Shown here piece by piece: positions 23,927 to 32,411 of a stretch of 64,000 nt of DNA. Origin of the DNA: an uncultured beta proteobacterium (GTDB taxonomy: Bacteria; Pseudomonadota; Gammaproteobacteria; Burkholderiales; Burkholderiaceae_C); the NCBI GenBank assembly GCA_903822435.1, contig CAIJPE010000241.1:1-64000 (forward strand). The letters are read 5' to 3'. The notes beneath the pieces were generated by a model. It saw nothing but the letters and a program-made list of their open reading frames with translations, did not search any database and was not told the origin of the DNA. The position numbers and the translations under genes were made by a program. Positions within the stretch are counted from its first letter, which is position 1. Every line of letters begins with the position of its first letter.

Positions 23927-25288
23927 ATGGCCAAGACGATCTACACCTGCCGCGAGTGCGGGGGCACCAGCGCCAAGTGGCTGGGCCAGTGCCCGCACTG
24001 CAAGGCCTGGAACACGCTGGACGAAGGCATGGCCGAGGCCCCCTCGGCCACCAAGAACAACCGCTTCCAGTCGCTGGCCCGCAGCCAGCCGGTGGCCACG
24101 CTGAGTGAAATCGACGCCGCCGAGATCGCCCGAACGCCCACCGGTCAGGAAGAGCTCGATCGCGTGCTGGGCGGCGGCATCGTCGAAGGGGCGGTGGTGC
24201 TCATCGGTGGCGACCCGGGCATCGGCAAGAGCACACTGCTGCTGCAGGCCGTGGATGCCCTGTCGGCCCAGATGCCGGTGCTCTACGTCACGGGCGAGGA
24301 GAGCGGTGCGCAGATCGCCCTGCGGGCGCGCCGCCTGGGCCTCTCAGGCGCCCGGGTACGGGTGCTGGCCGAGATCCAGCTGCAGAAGATCGTCGCGGCC
24401 ATCGAAACCGAGAACCCGTCCTTCTGCGTCATCGACTCCATCCAGACCGTCTACTCCGACGACCTGACCTCGGCGCCGGGCTCGGTGGCGCAGGTGCGCG
24501 AGTGTGCCGCGCAGCTCACGCGGCTGGCCAAGACGCGCGGCTGCACCGTGGTGCTGGTGGGCCACGTCACCAAGGAAGGCGCCCTGGCCGGCCCGCGCGT
24601 GCTGGAGCACATCGTCGACACGGTGCTGTACTTCGAGGGCGACACGCACTCCAGCTTCCGCCTGGTGCGCGCCATCAAGAACCGCTTCGGCGCCGTCAAT
24701 GAGATCGGCGTGTTCGCCATGACCGAGCGTGGCCTGAAGGGTGTGAGCAACCCGAGTGCGATCTTCCTGTCCACCCACGGCGAGCCGGTGCCGGGCTCGT
24801 GCGTGATGGTCACGCTGGAGGGCACTCGGCCGCTGCTGGTGGAGATCCAGGCCCTGGTGGACGGCGGCGGAGGCAGCCCCAGGCGCCTGTCGGTGGGTCT
24901 GGACCGCGACCGCCTGGCCATGCTGCTGGCCGTGCTGCACCGGCACGCAGGCGTGTCCTGCATGGACCAGGACGTGTTCGTCAATGCCGTGGGCGGCGTG
25001 CGCATCGGCGAGCCCGCGGCTGACCTGGCCGTGCTGCTGGCCATCCAGGGCAGCCTGCGCGGGCGGGCCCTGCCGCGAGGCTTCTTCGCCTTTGGCGAGG
25101 TGGGGCTGGCCGGCGAGGTGCGGCCCGCCCCGCGCGGCCAGGAACGGCTGCGCGAGGCGGCCAAGCTGGGCTTCAGCGTGGCCGTGGTGCCCAAGGGCAA
25201 TGCGCCGAAGAAGGCCATCGAGGGCCTGGCGGTGCACCCGGTGGAGCGGATCGAAGAGGCGATTCAGGTGGTGCGCGAGCTCGGCTAG
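23927..25288 (+). CDS. radA: DNA repair protein RadA
   Basis: A 453-residue RecA-like helicase of homologous recombination that drives branch migration. It has the N-terminal C4 zinc finger (CRECG at 8-12, CPHC at 22-25), Walker A GGDPGIGKST near residue 95, the RadA-specific KNRFG motif in AIKNRFGAVNEIG, and a C-terminal Lon-protease-like domain (AADLAVLLAI, FGEVGLAGEVRP). Length is standard. It stands 47 bases after the carotenoid oxygenase gene. In many relatives radA directly follows alr. Confidence 0.96.
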   Translation: MAKTIYTCRECGGTSAKWLGQCPHCKAWNTLDEGMAEAPSATKNNRFQSLARSQPVATLSEIDAAEIARTPTGQEELDRVLGGGIVEGAVVLIGGDPGIGKSTLLLQAVDALSAQMPVLYVTGEESGAQIALRARRLGLSGARVRVLAEIQLQKIVAAIETENPSFCVIDSIQTVYSDDLTSAPGSVAQVRECAAQLTRLAKTRGCTVVLVGHVTKEGALAGPRVLEHIVDTVLYFEGDTHSSFRLVRAIKNRFGAVNEIGVFAMTERGLKGVSNPSAIFLSTHGEPVPGSCVMVTLEGTRPLLVEIQALVDGGGGSPRRLSVGLDRDRLAMLLAVLHRHAGVSCMDQDVFVNAVGGVRIGEPAADLAVLLAIQGSLRGRALPRGFFAFGEVGLAGEVRPAPRGQERLREAAKLGFSVAVVPKGNAPKKAIEGLAVHPVERIEEAIQVVRELG

Positions 25289-25307
25289 TCGCTCGAATCG
25301 GCGGCTT

Positions 25308-25336
25308 GCACAAGCAGTCGTGCGCCCACGCACAAG
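25308..25336. promoter_or_regulatory. direct repeat GCACAAG x2, candidate AraC-type operator
   Basis: GCACAAG occurs at 25308-25314 and 25330-25336. The 22-base start-to-start distance is close to two helical turns, the arrangement expected for AraC-family dimers. It lies about 100 bases before the binding-protein start at 25434, in the 145-base gap after radA. The AraC-amidase fusion protein encoded at 29261-31750 is a plausible ligand, by inference only. Confidence 0.35.
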
Positions 25337-25433
25337 TGCGGCCACGGCCCTTCTCCTACCCTCCGATGGTGCGGTGCAGCAAGGCGGGCGTGGTGTCAGC
25401 CGGCTCGCGTCGCTTCCACAGGAGCCTCGGACC

Positions 25434-26366
25434 ATGCAACACCTTACCTCCCCGGCCGGACGCCATCTCTGGCGTCGTGCCACGCCACTCTCACGCTGCA
25501 GCGCCGCTGGCGTCGCAGCCCTCGGCCTGTCGGCCCTTGCGCTGACGGCCACGACGGCCCATGCCGAGGCCGCCAAGCCACCGGCCGAGTGCGCCGCGCT
25601 GCAGGCCAAGTACCCTCAGTTCAAGGGCAAGTCGCTGGTCAACGCGATCAACCCGCACACCCCTGGCTACGAGACCATCGACCCCAAGGACCCTAACAAG
25701 TACATCGGCTTCGACATCGACCTGGGTGAGAGCATCGGCGCCTGCCTGGGCTTCAGCCTCAGCTACAAGCCGGTCACTTTCGCGGCGCTGCTGACCACGC
25801 TTCAGGCAGGCCAGGCCGACATCGTGATCTCCGACATCTATGCGACCGAAGAGCGCGCCAAGGCGGCCGACTTCATCACCTATTCGAAGGTCTTCGATGG
25901 CGTGCTGGTGGCCAAGGGCAACCCGAAGAAGATCACCGGCATCAATCCCTCCATGTGCGGCACGGTGGCTGCCGAGAACACCGGCTATGTCGAAGTGCCG
26001 TTGATCCAGGCCCTGGCGCCCCAGTGCAAGGCGGCCGGAAAGCCTGAACCCGAGATCCAGCTCTACGACAACAACCAAAACTGCATCCAGGCCATCCTGG
26101 CCGGTCGCGCCGACACCTACGTCAACGACGTCAACACGGTCGACAGCGCCGTCAAGGCCTATCCGGACAAGCTGGAGAAGGCGACCGCGGTCACGATTCC
26201 CTACTCCGTGGGTATCGCCGTGCCCAAGGGCAAGACCGACTTCCGCGACGCGGTCATGGCTGCACTCATCGCCCTGCAGAAGGCCGGCATCCATGCCGAC
26301 CTGCTGAAGAAGAACGGCCTGCCGGTCGACAACCTCGAGGCCCCGAAGCTGCTCGTGGTCAAGTGA
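25434..26366 (+). CDS. ABC transporter substrate-binding protein, family 3 (polar amino acid type)
   Basis: A 310-residue periplasmic binding protein. A long, positively charged n-region (GRHLWRRATPLSRC) precedes a hydrophobic core and a cleavage site near TAHAEA. The mature part has family-3 blocks: YIGFDIDLGESIGACLGF, VTFAALLTTLQAGQADIVIS and GTVAAENTGYVE. An AGGAG ribosome site lies eight bases before the ATG. It is the first gene of a three-gene unit with the fused permease-ATPase and the acetamidase/formamidase, so the ligand may be an amide or nitrogenous compound. Confidence 0.92.
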   Translation: MQHLTSPAGRHLWRRATPLSRCSAAGVAALGLSALALTATTAHAEAAKPPAECAALQAKYPQFKGKSLVNAINPHTPGYETIDPKDPNKYIGFDIDLGESIGACLGFSLSYKPVTFAALLTTLQAGQADIVISDIYATEERAKAADFITYSKVFDGVLVAKGNPKKITGINPSMCGTVAAENTGYVEVPLIQALAPQCKAAGKPEPEIQLYDNNQNCIQAILAGRADTYVNDVNTVDSAVKAYPDKLEKATAVTIPYSVGIAVPKGKTDFRDAVMAALIALQKAGIHADLLKKNGLPVDNLEAPKLLVVK

Positions 26367-28036
26367 TGGAGCTGTTCCTCCACTACCTCACGCTGCCCTA
26401 CCTGGTTCAGGGCGTCGTCTTTACGCTTGCCGCCACCGGCATCGGGCTGGCGGGCGGGGTGGTGGTGGGACTGCTGCTGGCGGCCATGCAGTTGAGCCGA
26501 TTCAAGCCGCTGGCAGCCTGCGCCCGCGGCTACGCGGTGATCTTCCGCGGCACCCCCCTGGTGCTGCAACTGGTCTTCGTCTACGACGCCTTGCCGCACA
26601 TCGGCATCAGGCTGCCGGGGCTGCTCGCTGCCGGCGTGGCGCTGGCGGCCAACGAGGCCACCTTCATCGCCGAGATGTTCCGCGCCGGCGTGGTGGGGGT
26701 GGACCGTGGCCAGGTTCTCGCGGGCCAGGCGCTGGGCATGACGCCCCGCGTGCTGATGCAGCGCATCGTCGCGCCGCAGGCTTTGCGCTCGATGATTCCC
26801 GCGGCGGGCAACGAGGCGGTCAGCACACTGAAGAACTCCTCTCTCGCCTCGGTCATCGCGGTGCAGGAACTCACGCTTCGCAGCACGCAGCTCGCGTCAT
26901 CGACCTTCGACTTCTTTTCGATCTTCTTCGCCTCGGGCTTGCTGTATCTGGTGCTGACCGGCGCCATCAGCATGGTGCAACTGGCGCTGGAAGCGCGCTT
27001 CGACCTGGATCGGCAGACGACGCTGCGCGGGCTGGCGCGATGGTTGCCGTGGCGCCGCGCCGCGCCGCCGGCCGCGGCCGCCGTCGTGCCCGTAGCCGTG
27101 GCCGCAGAGGCCACGGCGCCTGAAGCTGATCAGATAGTGCCGCTCGTGTCGGCATCACCCGCTTTGCAGGCGGCCAGCCGCGCGGCCCGGGCCGCGCGGC
27201 TGGCGCAAGCGGCTGTCGCCCTGCGCATCAATGGTGTGTCCAAGGCCTATGGCCCTCATCCGGTGCTCCAGGACTTGAGCCTCACGGTCCAGGCCGGCGA
27301 GGTGGTTGCGCTGCTCGGCCCGAGCGGCTCGGGCAAGAGCACGCTGTTGCGTTGCATCAACCACCTCGAGAGCTGGGACGCCGGGCAGGTCCATGTGGGC
27401 GGCCACCGCCTGGGCTACCGCCCTGATGGCCAACTGATGACCCCCCGCGATCTGGCCCGCGAGCGCGGACGCCTGGGCGTGGGCATGCTGTTCCAGCAGT
27501 TCAATCTGTTCGCCCACCTCAGCGCGCGCGAGAATGTGGCAGGCCCACTGCGCTGGGTGCACGGCTGGTCGGCCAAGGATGCCGACCTGCGGGCGCTGGA
27601 GCTGCTCGGCCGGGTCGGCCTGGCTCATCGGGTCGACGCCTTGCCGCGACACCTGTCCGGAGGCCAGCAGCAGCGCGTGGCCATCGCCAGGGCACTGGCG
27701 CCAGGGCCCAGCGTGCTGCTCCTGGACGAGCCCACTTCGGCACTCGACCCCGAGCTGGTCAACGAGGTACTGGATGTGATCCGGCGCCTGGCAGTCGAGG
27801 AAGGCTTGACGATGGTCATCTCGACCCACCAACTGCGCTTTGCCGCCGAGGTGGCCGATCGCGTGGTCTTTCTGTCCGGAGGACGCATCGTCGAAAGCGG
27901 GCCGGCGCTGGAAGTCCTGCAGCACCCGCAGCACCGTGAGACCGCCCGCTTCCTGCGCGTGATGTCGGCCGACGTGTTGCCGACCCCTTCGACCCCCGCG
28001 GCCGTGCAAGCCCCGCCTGCCAAGGACTCAAGATGA
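26366..28036 (+). CDS. fused ABC permease-ATPase, polar amino acid (HAAT) type
   Basis: A 556-residue single-chain transporter core. Residues about 1-225 are a HisM/GlnP-type permease with GVVFTLAATGIGLAGGVVVG and YAVIFRGTPLVLQLVF; the EAA-like loop is GQALGMTPRVLMQRIVAPQA. An Ala/Val-rich linker (about 226-285) leads to an ATPase with Walker A GPSGSGKST, signature LSGGQQQRVAIARAL, Walker B VLLLDEPTSALD and switch ISTHQL. The start ATG overlaps the binding-protein stop (TGATG), and its own stop overlaps the next start (ATGA). Permease and ATPase are normally separate polypeptides in this family. Because they are fused, two copies of one chain could form the whole membrane complex. Confidence 0.92.
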   Translation: MELFLHYLTLPYLVQGVVFTLAATGIGLAGGVVVGLLLAAMQLSRFKPLAACARGYAVIFRGTPLVLQLVFVYDALPHIGIRLPGLLAAGVALAANEATFIAEMFRAGVVGVDRGQVLAGQALGMTPRVLMQRIVAPQALRSMIPAAGNEAVSTLKNSSLASVIAVQELTLRSTQLASSTFDFFSIFFASGLLYLVLTGAISMVQLALEARFDLDRQTTLRGLARWLPWRRAAPPAAAAVVPVAVAAEATAPEADQIVPLVSASPALQAASRAARAARLAQAAVALRINGVSKAYGPHPVLQDLSLTVQAGEVVALLGPSGSGKSTLLRCINHLESWDAGQVHVGGHRLGYRPDGQLMTPRDLARERGRLGVGMLFQQFNLFAHLSARENVAGPLRWVHGWSAKDADLRALELLGRVGLAHRVDALPRHLSGGQQQRVAIARALAPGPSVLLLDEPTSALDPELVNEVLDVIRRLAVEEGLTMVISTHQLRFAAEVADRVVFLSGGRIVESGPALEVLQHPQHRETARFLRVMSADVLPTPSTPAAVQAPPAKDSR

Positions 28037-29274
28037 AGCACCACACCCTGCCCGTTTCCGCCAAGACCGTTCATTGGGGCTACTTCAGCAAAGCCGTCGC
28101 GCCGTCGGTCGTCGTCAGTTCCGGCGACCGCGTCACCATCGAGACGCTCACCCACCATGCCAACGACGATCACGAACGCATGGTCGCCGGCGACCCTGGT
28201 GCCGAGTCGGTGTTCGCATGGACGCGCGAACACAAGGGCGTGTCGCGGCGCGGCGCCGGCGCCGTGACCGGGCCTTTCAAGCTCGGCGAAGGCGAAGGCC
28301 TCGGCGTGCATTTGTTGACCGGCCCGGTGGTCGTCGAAGGGGCCGAGCCCGGCGACGTGCTGGAGGTGCGCATCCTGGACGTGCGCCCTCGGCCCAGTTG
28401 CAACCATTGCTACGCGGGCCGCTGCTTCGGCTCCAACGCTGCCGCATCCTGGGGCTTCCACTACCGCGATCTGATCGAGGAGCCCAAGCCCCGCGAGGTG
28501 GTGACGATCTTCGAACTCGACACCTCGGGCGAGCCTTTTGCACGGGCGGTCTACAACTACGTGTGGACACCGCAGACCGACCCCGATGGCGTGGTGCACG
28601 CCACGATCGACTACCCCGGTGTGCGTGTCGACCACACGTTGGTGAAGCGGCGGGAGGACATCCTGCGCAACGTCAAGGTGCCGGCCCGCCTGCACTTCGG
28701 CACGATGGGTCTCGCGCCATCGGAGTCCGACTTCGTCAGCTCCATCCCGCCCAGCTACACCGGCGGCAACATCGACGATTGGCGCATCGGCAAAGGCGCG
28801 CGAATGTACTACCCCGTGGCCGTGCCCGGCGCGTTCTTCTCGGTCGGTGATCCGCATGCCGCCCAGGGCGACAGCGAACTCGGCGGCACGGCCATCGAGA
28901 CCTCGCTGACGGGCGACTTCGAGTTCATCCTGCACAAGCAGTCCGAGCTCGGCGGTACCCTTCTCGAAGGCCTGGACCACCCGTTGCTGGAGACCGACTC
29001 GCAATGGTCGGTCTACGGTTTCACATACCCCAATTACCTGGCAGCCCTGGGGCCCGACGCACAGACGCTCATCGCCGCCAAGTCAGCGCTCGACCCGGCC
29101 ATGCGCGATGCCTTTCGCAAGCTGCGCCGGTTCCTCATGACGGTGCACCGCCTCAGCGAGGACGAGGCCATCGCGTTGTTGTCGGTCGCCGCGGATTTCG
29201 GCGTGACACAGGTGGTGGACGCGAACTGGGGCGTCCATGGTTCGATCCGAAAGAGCGTGTTCACGAACCCTTGA
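28033..29274 (+). CDS. acetamidase/formamidase family amidohydrolase
   Basis: A 413-residue FmdA/AmdA-family enzyme, which hydrolyses formamide, acetamide or similar short amides to the acid and ammonia. Conserved blocks include TVHWGYF at the N-terminus, DDHERM (about 46), ESVFAWTREHKG, FHYRDLIEEPKPREVV, and the VGDPHAAQGDSELGGTAIE core. No signal peptide is present, so it is cytoplasmic. Translation is coupled to the transporter (ATGA). It is convergent with the AraC-amidase fusion gene, overlapping it by 14 bases, and the two enzyme domains are clearly similar from end to end. Confidence 0.93.
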   Translation: MKHHTLPVSAKTVHWGYFSKAVAPSVVVSSGDRVTIETLTHHANDDHERMVAGDPGAESVFAWTREHKGVSRRGAGAVTGPFKLGEGEGLGVHLLTGPVVVEGAEPGDVLEVRILDVRPRPSCNHCYAGRCFGSNAAASWGFHYRDLIEEPKPREVVTIFELDTSGEPFARAVYNYVWTPQTDPDGVVHATIDYPGVRVDHTLVKRREDILRNVKVPARLHFGTMGLAPSESDFVSSIPPSYTGGNIDDWRIGKGARMYYPVAVPGAFFSVGDPHAAQGDSELGGTAIETSLTGDFEFILHKQSELGGTLLEGLDHPLLETDSQWSVYGFTYPNYLAALGPDAQTLIAAKSALDPAMRDAFRKLRRFLMTVHRLSEDEAIALLSVAADFGVTQVVDANWGVHGSIRKSVFTNP

Positions 29275-31750
29275 CCGCCGCGCTGCCCCGCGGTGCCGCC
29301 CGGCCGGCAAACAAGGACTTGCGGATGACCGCGTGCACGCCCCAGTTGCCGTCCACCACCTGTGTCACACCAAAGTCGACGGCCACTGAAATCAGCGAAA
29401 TGGCCTCGTCCTCGGTCAAGCCGATGGCGGTCATCAGGAAGCGCCGCGTCTTTCGGAAGGCATCGCGCATGGCCGGATCGAGCGACGACTTCTCGTAGAT
29501 CGCGCTGCGCGCCTTCGCGCCGAATTCCTTCAGGTAGTCGGGGTGGCTGAAGCCGTGGATCACCCACTCGTCAGCGGTCTCGACCAAGGGGTAGTCAATG
29601 TCGGCGAAGGGTTCGTCGGTCAGATCCTTCGCCTTGTGAAGGACGATCTGGAAGACGCCCGTCAACGAGCACTCGATGGCGGTGCCGCACAGTTCGCTAT
29701 CGCCCTGGGATGCATGCGGGTCGCCCACCGAGAGCAGCGCGCCGTCGACCCCCACGCGCAGGTACAGGGTGGCGCCTTTGGCGATGCGCCAGTTGTCCAG
29801 GTTGCCGCCAAAGCACGAGGGCGGTACGGAGTCGACGAGGCCGGTCTCGGCCGGTGCCACCGCGATCACGCCGAAGTGCGGGCGCACCGGGATGCTCACG
29901 CCCTGGAGCACGTCGTGGTTCTCGACGATCGACGCGCGATCGACCGGGATGCCCGGGTAGTCGATGGTCGGGTGCAGCACGCCATTCGGGTCGCGCTGCG
30001 GCGTCCAGCGAAAGTTGTACACGGCCTGGGCGCAGGCATGGCCCTGGCTGCAGTCGACTTCGTAGATGGTCACCACCTCGCGCTGCTTGGGCTCCTCGAT
30101 CAGGTCGTCGTAGTGGAACCCCCACCAGGCGGCAGCGTTGCTGCCGAAGGCCCGACCCTCGTACTTGGCGCTGGCCGCCAGCCGCGGTGCCATGTCGAGG
30201 ATGCGCACCTCCAGCACGTCGCCGGGCTGCGCATCGTTGACGTAGATGGGCCCGGTGCAGATGTGCACGCCGAAGCCTTCGCCGCTGCCGCGGCCGTAGA
30301 TCGAGGCATCGGTGGGACCGGCGCCCCGCCGGTCCACGGCCTTGTGCTCGCGCGTCCAGTGAAACACGCTTTCGGCCCCGGAGTCGCCCTTGATCATGCG
30401 TTCATGGTCATCGTAGGCATGTTGGGTCAAGGTCTCGATCGTCACGATGTCGCCGGAGGCAATGGACAGCACGGGCGGAATCGAGCGGCCGAAGTAGCCC
30501 CAGTGAACGGTCTGCGCGGTGGCGGGCAGGTGGTGGTGGTGACCGGCTGCTGCGCCGTTGCCGCAGGGCGTGGCGGGCGGTGCCTGGGCGGCCGTGACGG
30601 TGGGGCTGTCGGGCACGGCGTGCGCATCGAGGGTTGCGGTGAAGGCCACCGGGTCCTGGGCCGGGGTCTCGAAGTAGCCCGACGGCCAGCCGCGCCGGAT
30701 GCGCTTGCGCAGGGATTGCTGGCTGACCTCGTTGGCCTGCTGCCGGTATTGGCGCGGCGACATGCTGTAGCGGTCGCGGAAGCAGTGGCTGAAGTGCGCG
30801 GGGTCGTTGAACCCCCAGCGGTAGCAGATGTCCGAGATCGACAGGTGCCCGTACTGGCGGTTCGCCAGGTCGGCGCGGCACCGCTCCAGGCGGCGCTGGC
30901 GCACGTAGGTGGTGAAGGTCTGGCCAAGTCCCTCGAAGAGCTTCTGTACCAGGCGTTCGGAGACCCGTCCGTGGGCTGCGACAGCGGCCAGGGACAGTGC
31001 GGCGTCGCTCAGGTTGGCGTCGATGTAGAGACACAGTCGGCTCACCGTGGCAGCTTGCGTGCTGCTGATGGCTGGCGAGGCCGGACCCTGTCGAGCGGCC
31101 AGGCTCGTCGCAATGAACTCCGACAGCGCGGACTCGACCGGCGCGATGTCATCGTCGTCCAGCGTGTCGAAGGCGTCCGCCAAGGCGGTGAGCGTCCCCG
31201 CGAACATGCGACCCAGTCCCGCTCGGCCCGACAGGTGCCCCAAGGTGGAGGCTGGGCTACCGGGCAGCCGGGCTTTCAGGCTGCTGAGGGGCATCGACAC
31301 CATGAATTGGCGAAAGCGGGAGCGGAAGTCCAGACCGGCCTGCGCCCTGGCCGGCCCGAAGACGATGTCGCCCGGGGCCAGTTCGATGCGCTGCCGACCA
31401 TCGTGCAGGGACGCGTCTCCGCCCAGATGAAGGGCCAGCCAGACGCCATCGGCTTCGGTGCCCAGCCGCTGGATGGTCTGCGGCGACGAGTGGATGTGCG
31501 CCATGCCGACCCCGCGCCCCGTGCGGCCGGCGGTCAGGGTGCCGAAGAGGGGCGCCGCTTCCCGCGCCATTTCGGGTCGAAGGCAGTGCACCTGCAGGAC
31601 ATCGCGCCATGCGTGGGGCCGCTGGTGCACCGGATAGGAGTCGGTCGAGAACTGAACGCAGTGCACGGCGGTGCCTTCCTGGTGTTTGTCCAGGATGGGC
31701 AAGACACGTGCCACTCCTCGCGTGGGGAGGAGGCCCGCGCGGCGCGGCAC
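29261..31750 (-). CDS. AraC-type regulator fused to a complete acetamidase/formamidase domain
   Basis: One uninterrupted frame of 829 codons. Residues about 25-230 match the AraC-binding-like domain (WRDVLQVHCLRP, HIHSSPQTIQRLG, LAPGDIVFGPA). Residues about 240-345 are the AraC double helix-turn-helix (ERLVQKLFEGLG, DICYRWGFNDPAHFSHCF, SMSPRQYR). A linker of some 55 residues ending in GHHHH leads, from about residue 404, to a full FmdA-type amidase (TVHWGYF, DDHERM, GDPHASQGDSEL). The GTG at 31750 is the outermost start and lacks a ribosome site. A GTG at 31714 or a TTG at 31702, the latter with GAGGAG about eleven bases upstream, are more likely. The enzyme part retains the conserved residues of its neighbour, so it may be catalytic or an amide sensor. 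Confidence 0.9.
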   Translation of the reverse strand: MPRRAGLLPTRGVARVLPILDKHQEGTAVHCVQFSTDSYPVHQRPHAWRDVLQVHCLRPEMAREAAPLFGTLTAGRTGRGVGMAHIHSSPQTIQRLGTEADGVWLALHLGGDASLHDGRQRIELAPGDIVFGPARAQAGLDFRSRFRQFMVSMPLSSLKARLPGSPASTLGHLSGRAGLGRMFAGTLTALADAFDTLDDDDIAPVESALSEFIATSLAARQGPASPAISSTQAATVSRLCLYIDANLSDAALSLAAVAAHGRVSERLVQKLFEGLGQTFTTYVRQRRLERCRADLANRQYGHLSISDICYRWGFNDPAHFSHCFRDRYSMSPRQYRQQANEVSQQSLRKRIRRGWPSGYFETPAQDPVAFTATLDAHAVPDSPTVTAAQAPPATPCGNGAAAGHHHHLPATAQTVHWGYFGRSIPPVLSIASGDIVTIETLTQHAYDDHERMIKGDSGAESVFHWTREHKAVDRRGAGPTDASIYGRGSGEGFGVHICTGPIYVNDAQPGDVLEVRILDMAPRLAASAKYEGRAFGSNAAAWWGFHYDDLIEEPKQREVVTIYEVDCSQGHACAQAVYNFRWTPQRDPNGVLHPTIDYPGIPVDRASIVENHDVLQGVSIPVRPHFGVIAVAPAETGLVDSVPPSCFGGNLDNWRIAKGATLYLRVGVDGALLSVGDPHASQGDSELCGTAIECSLTGVFQIVLHKAKDLTDEPFADIDYPLVETADEWVIHGFSHPDYLKEFGAKARSAIYEKSSLDPAMRDAFRKTRRFLMTAIGLTEDEAISLISVAVDFGVTQVVDGNWGVHAVIRKSLFAGRAAPRGSAAVKGS

Positions 31751-31772
31751 CGGCTGATGGCATGGACGATCG

Positions 31773-32411
31773 CTACAGGCTTGTCAGGGCCAAGCCTCCC
31801 GTGACGGTGGCCGCAATCCCCAGGACGGCCAGCCCCACGGTGCGCCGCCGGTGCGTCATCAGCCACAGGCCCACCCCACTGAGCGACAGCGCGATCAGGC
31901 AGCCTGCCAGCGTATCCACCAGCAGGATCCAGGGCACCGTCATCCCTGTGCCCTTGTGCAGGTTGGTGAGGGTCGCCAGCACGCCGTTGTCGAGCGTGCG
32001 CACGCTGACCGAGCGCATGCCCGCCCAGGTCTCGGCCTGAACGCCATGCCGCGGCCCGCCGAAGGTGACCGTCCAATGCTCGGGTTGCATGAGGGGTGCC
32101 GTCCCGCCTGCATCGTCCTTCTCGGCCCAGGGTACCGGCCGCGCCGCTTCCACCTTCACCGCGGTGGCTGGCCCATCCAGTTTGAGCGTGCCCTGCAGCC
32201 ACAAGGCCAGGGCCTGGGCACTGGCCGGTGCCGGCTCGGGCAGGGCGATCTGCGCGTTGCTGCGCCGCTGGGCCATGGACGGCAGCTTGAGCACCGCCCG
32301 GTGGTTCAGCCAGATACCGCTGAAGCCGAACAACAGCCCGAGCACCGCTCCCCAAAGGCCCAGCCAGCCGTGCGTCCTGCGCAGCCAAAGCACGGCCTTC
32401 GGGTTGGCCAT
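31773..32411 (-). CDS. PepSY-associated transmembrane protein
   Basis: A 212-residue inner-membrane protein. It begins with a helix at about 15-37 (WLGLWGAVLGLLFGFSGIWL), the PepSY_TM start motif, has a central periplasmic-sized domain, and ends with two more helices (VDTLAGCLIALSLSGVGLWL and TVGLAVLGIAATVTGGLAL). Such proteins commonly accompany TonB-dependent siderophore receptors and may reduce or release iron. Its ATG overlaps the receptor stop (TGATG), so the pair is co-translated. Confidence 0.87.
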   Translation of the reverse strand: MANPKAVLWLRRTHGWLGLWGAVLGLLFGFSGIWLNHRAVLKLPSMAQRRSNAQIALPEPAPASAQALALWLQGTLKLDGPATAVKVEAARPVPWAEKDDAGGTAPLMQPEHWTVTFGGPRHGVQAETWAGMRSVSVRTLDNGVLATLTNLHKGTGMTVPWILLVDTLAGCLIALSLSGVGLWLMTHRRRTVGLAVLGIAATVTGGLALTSL

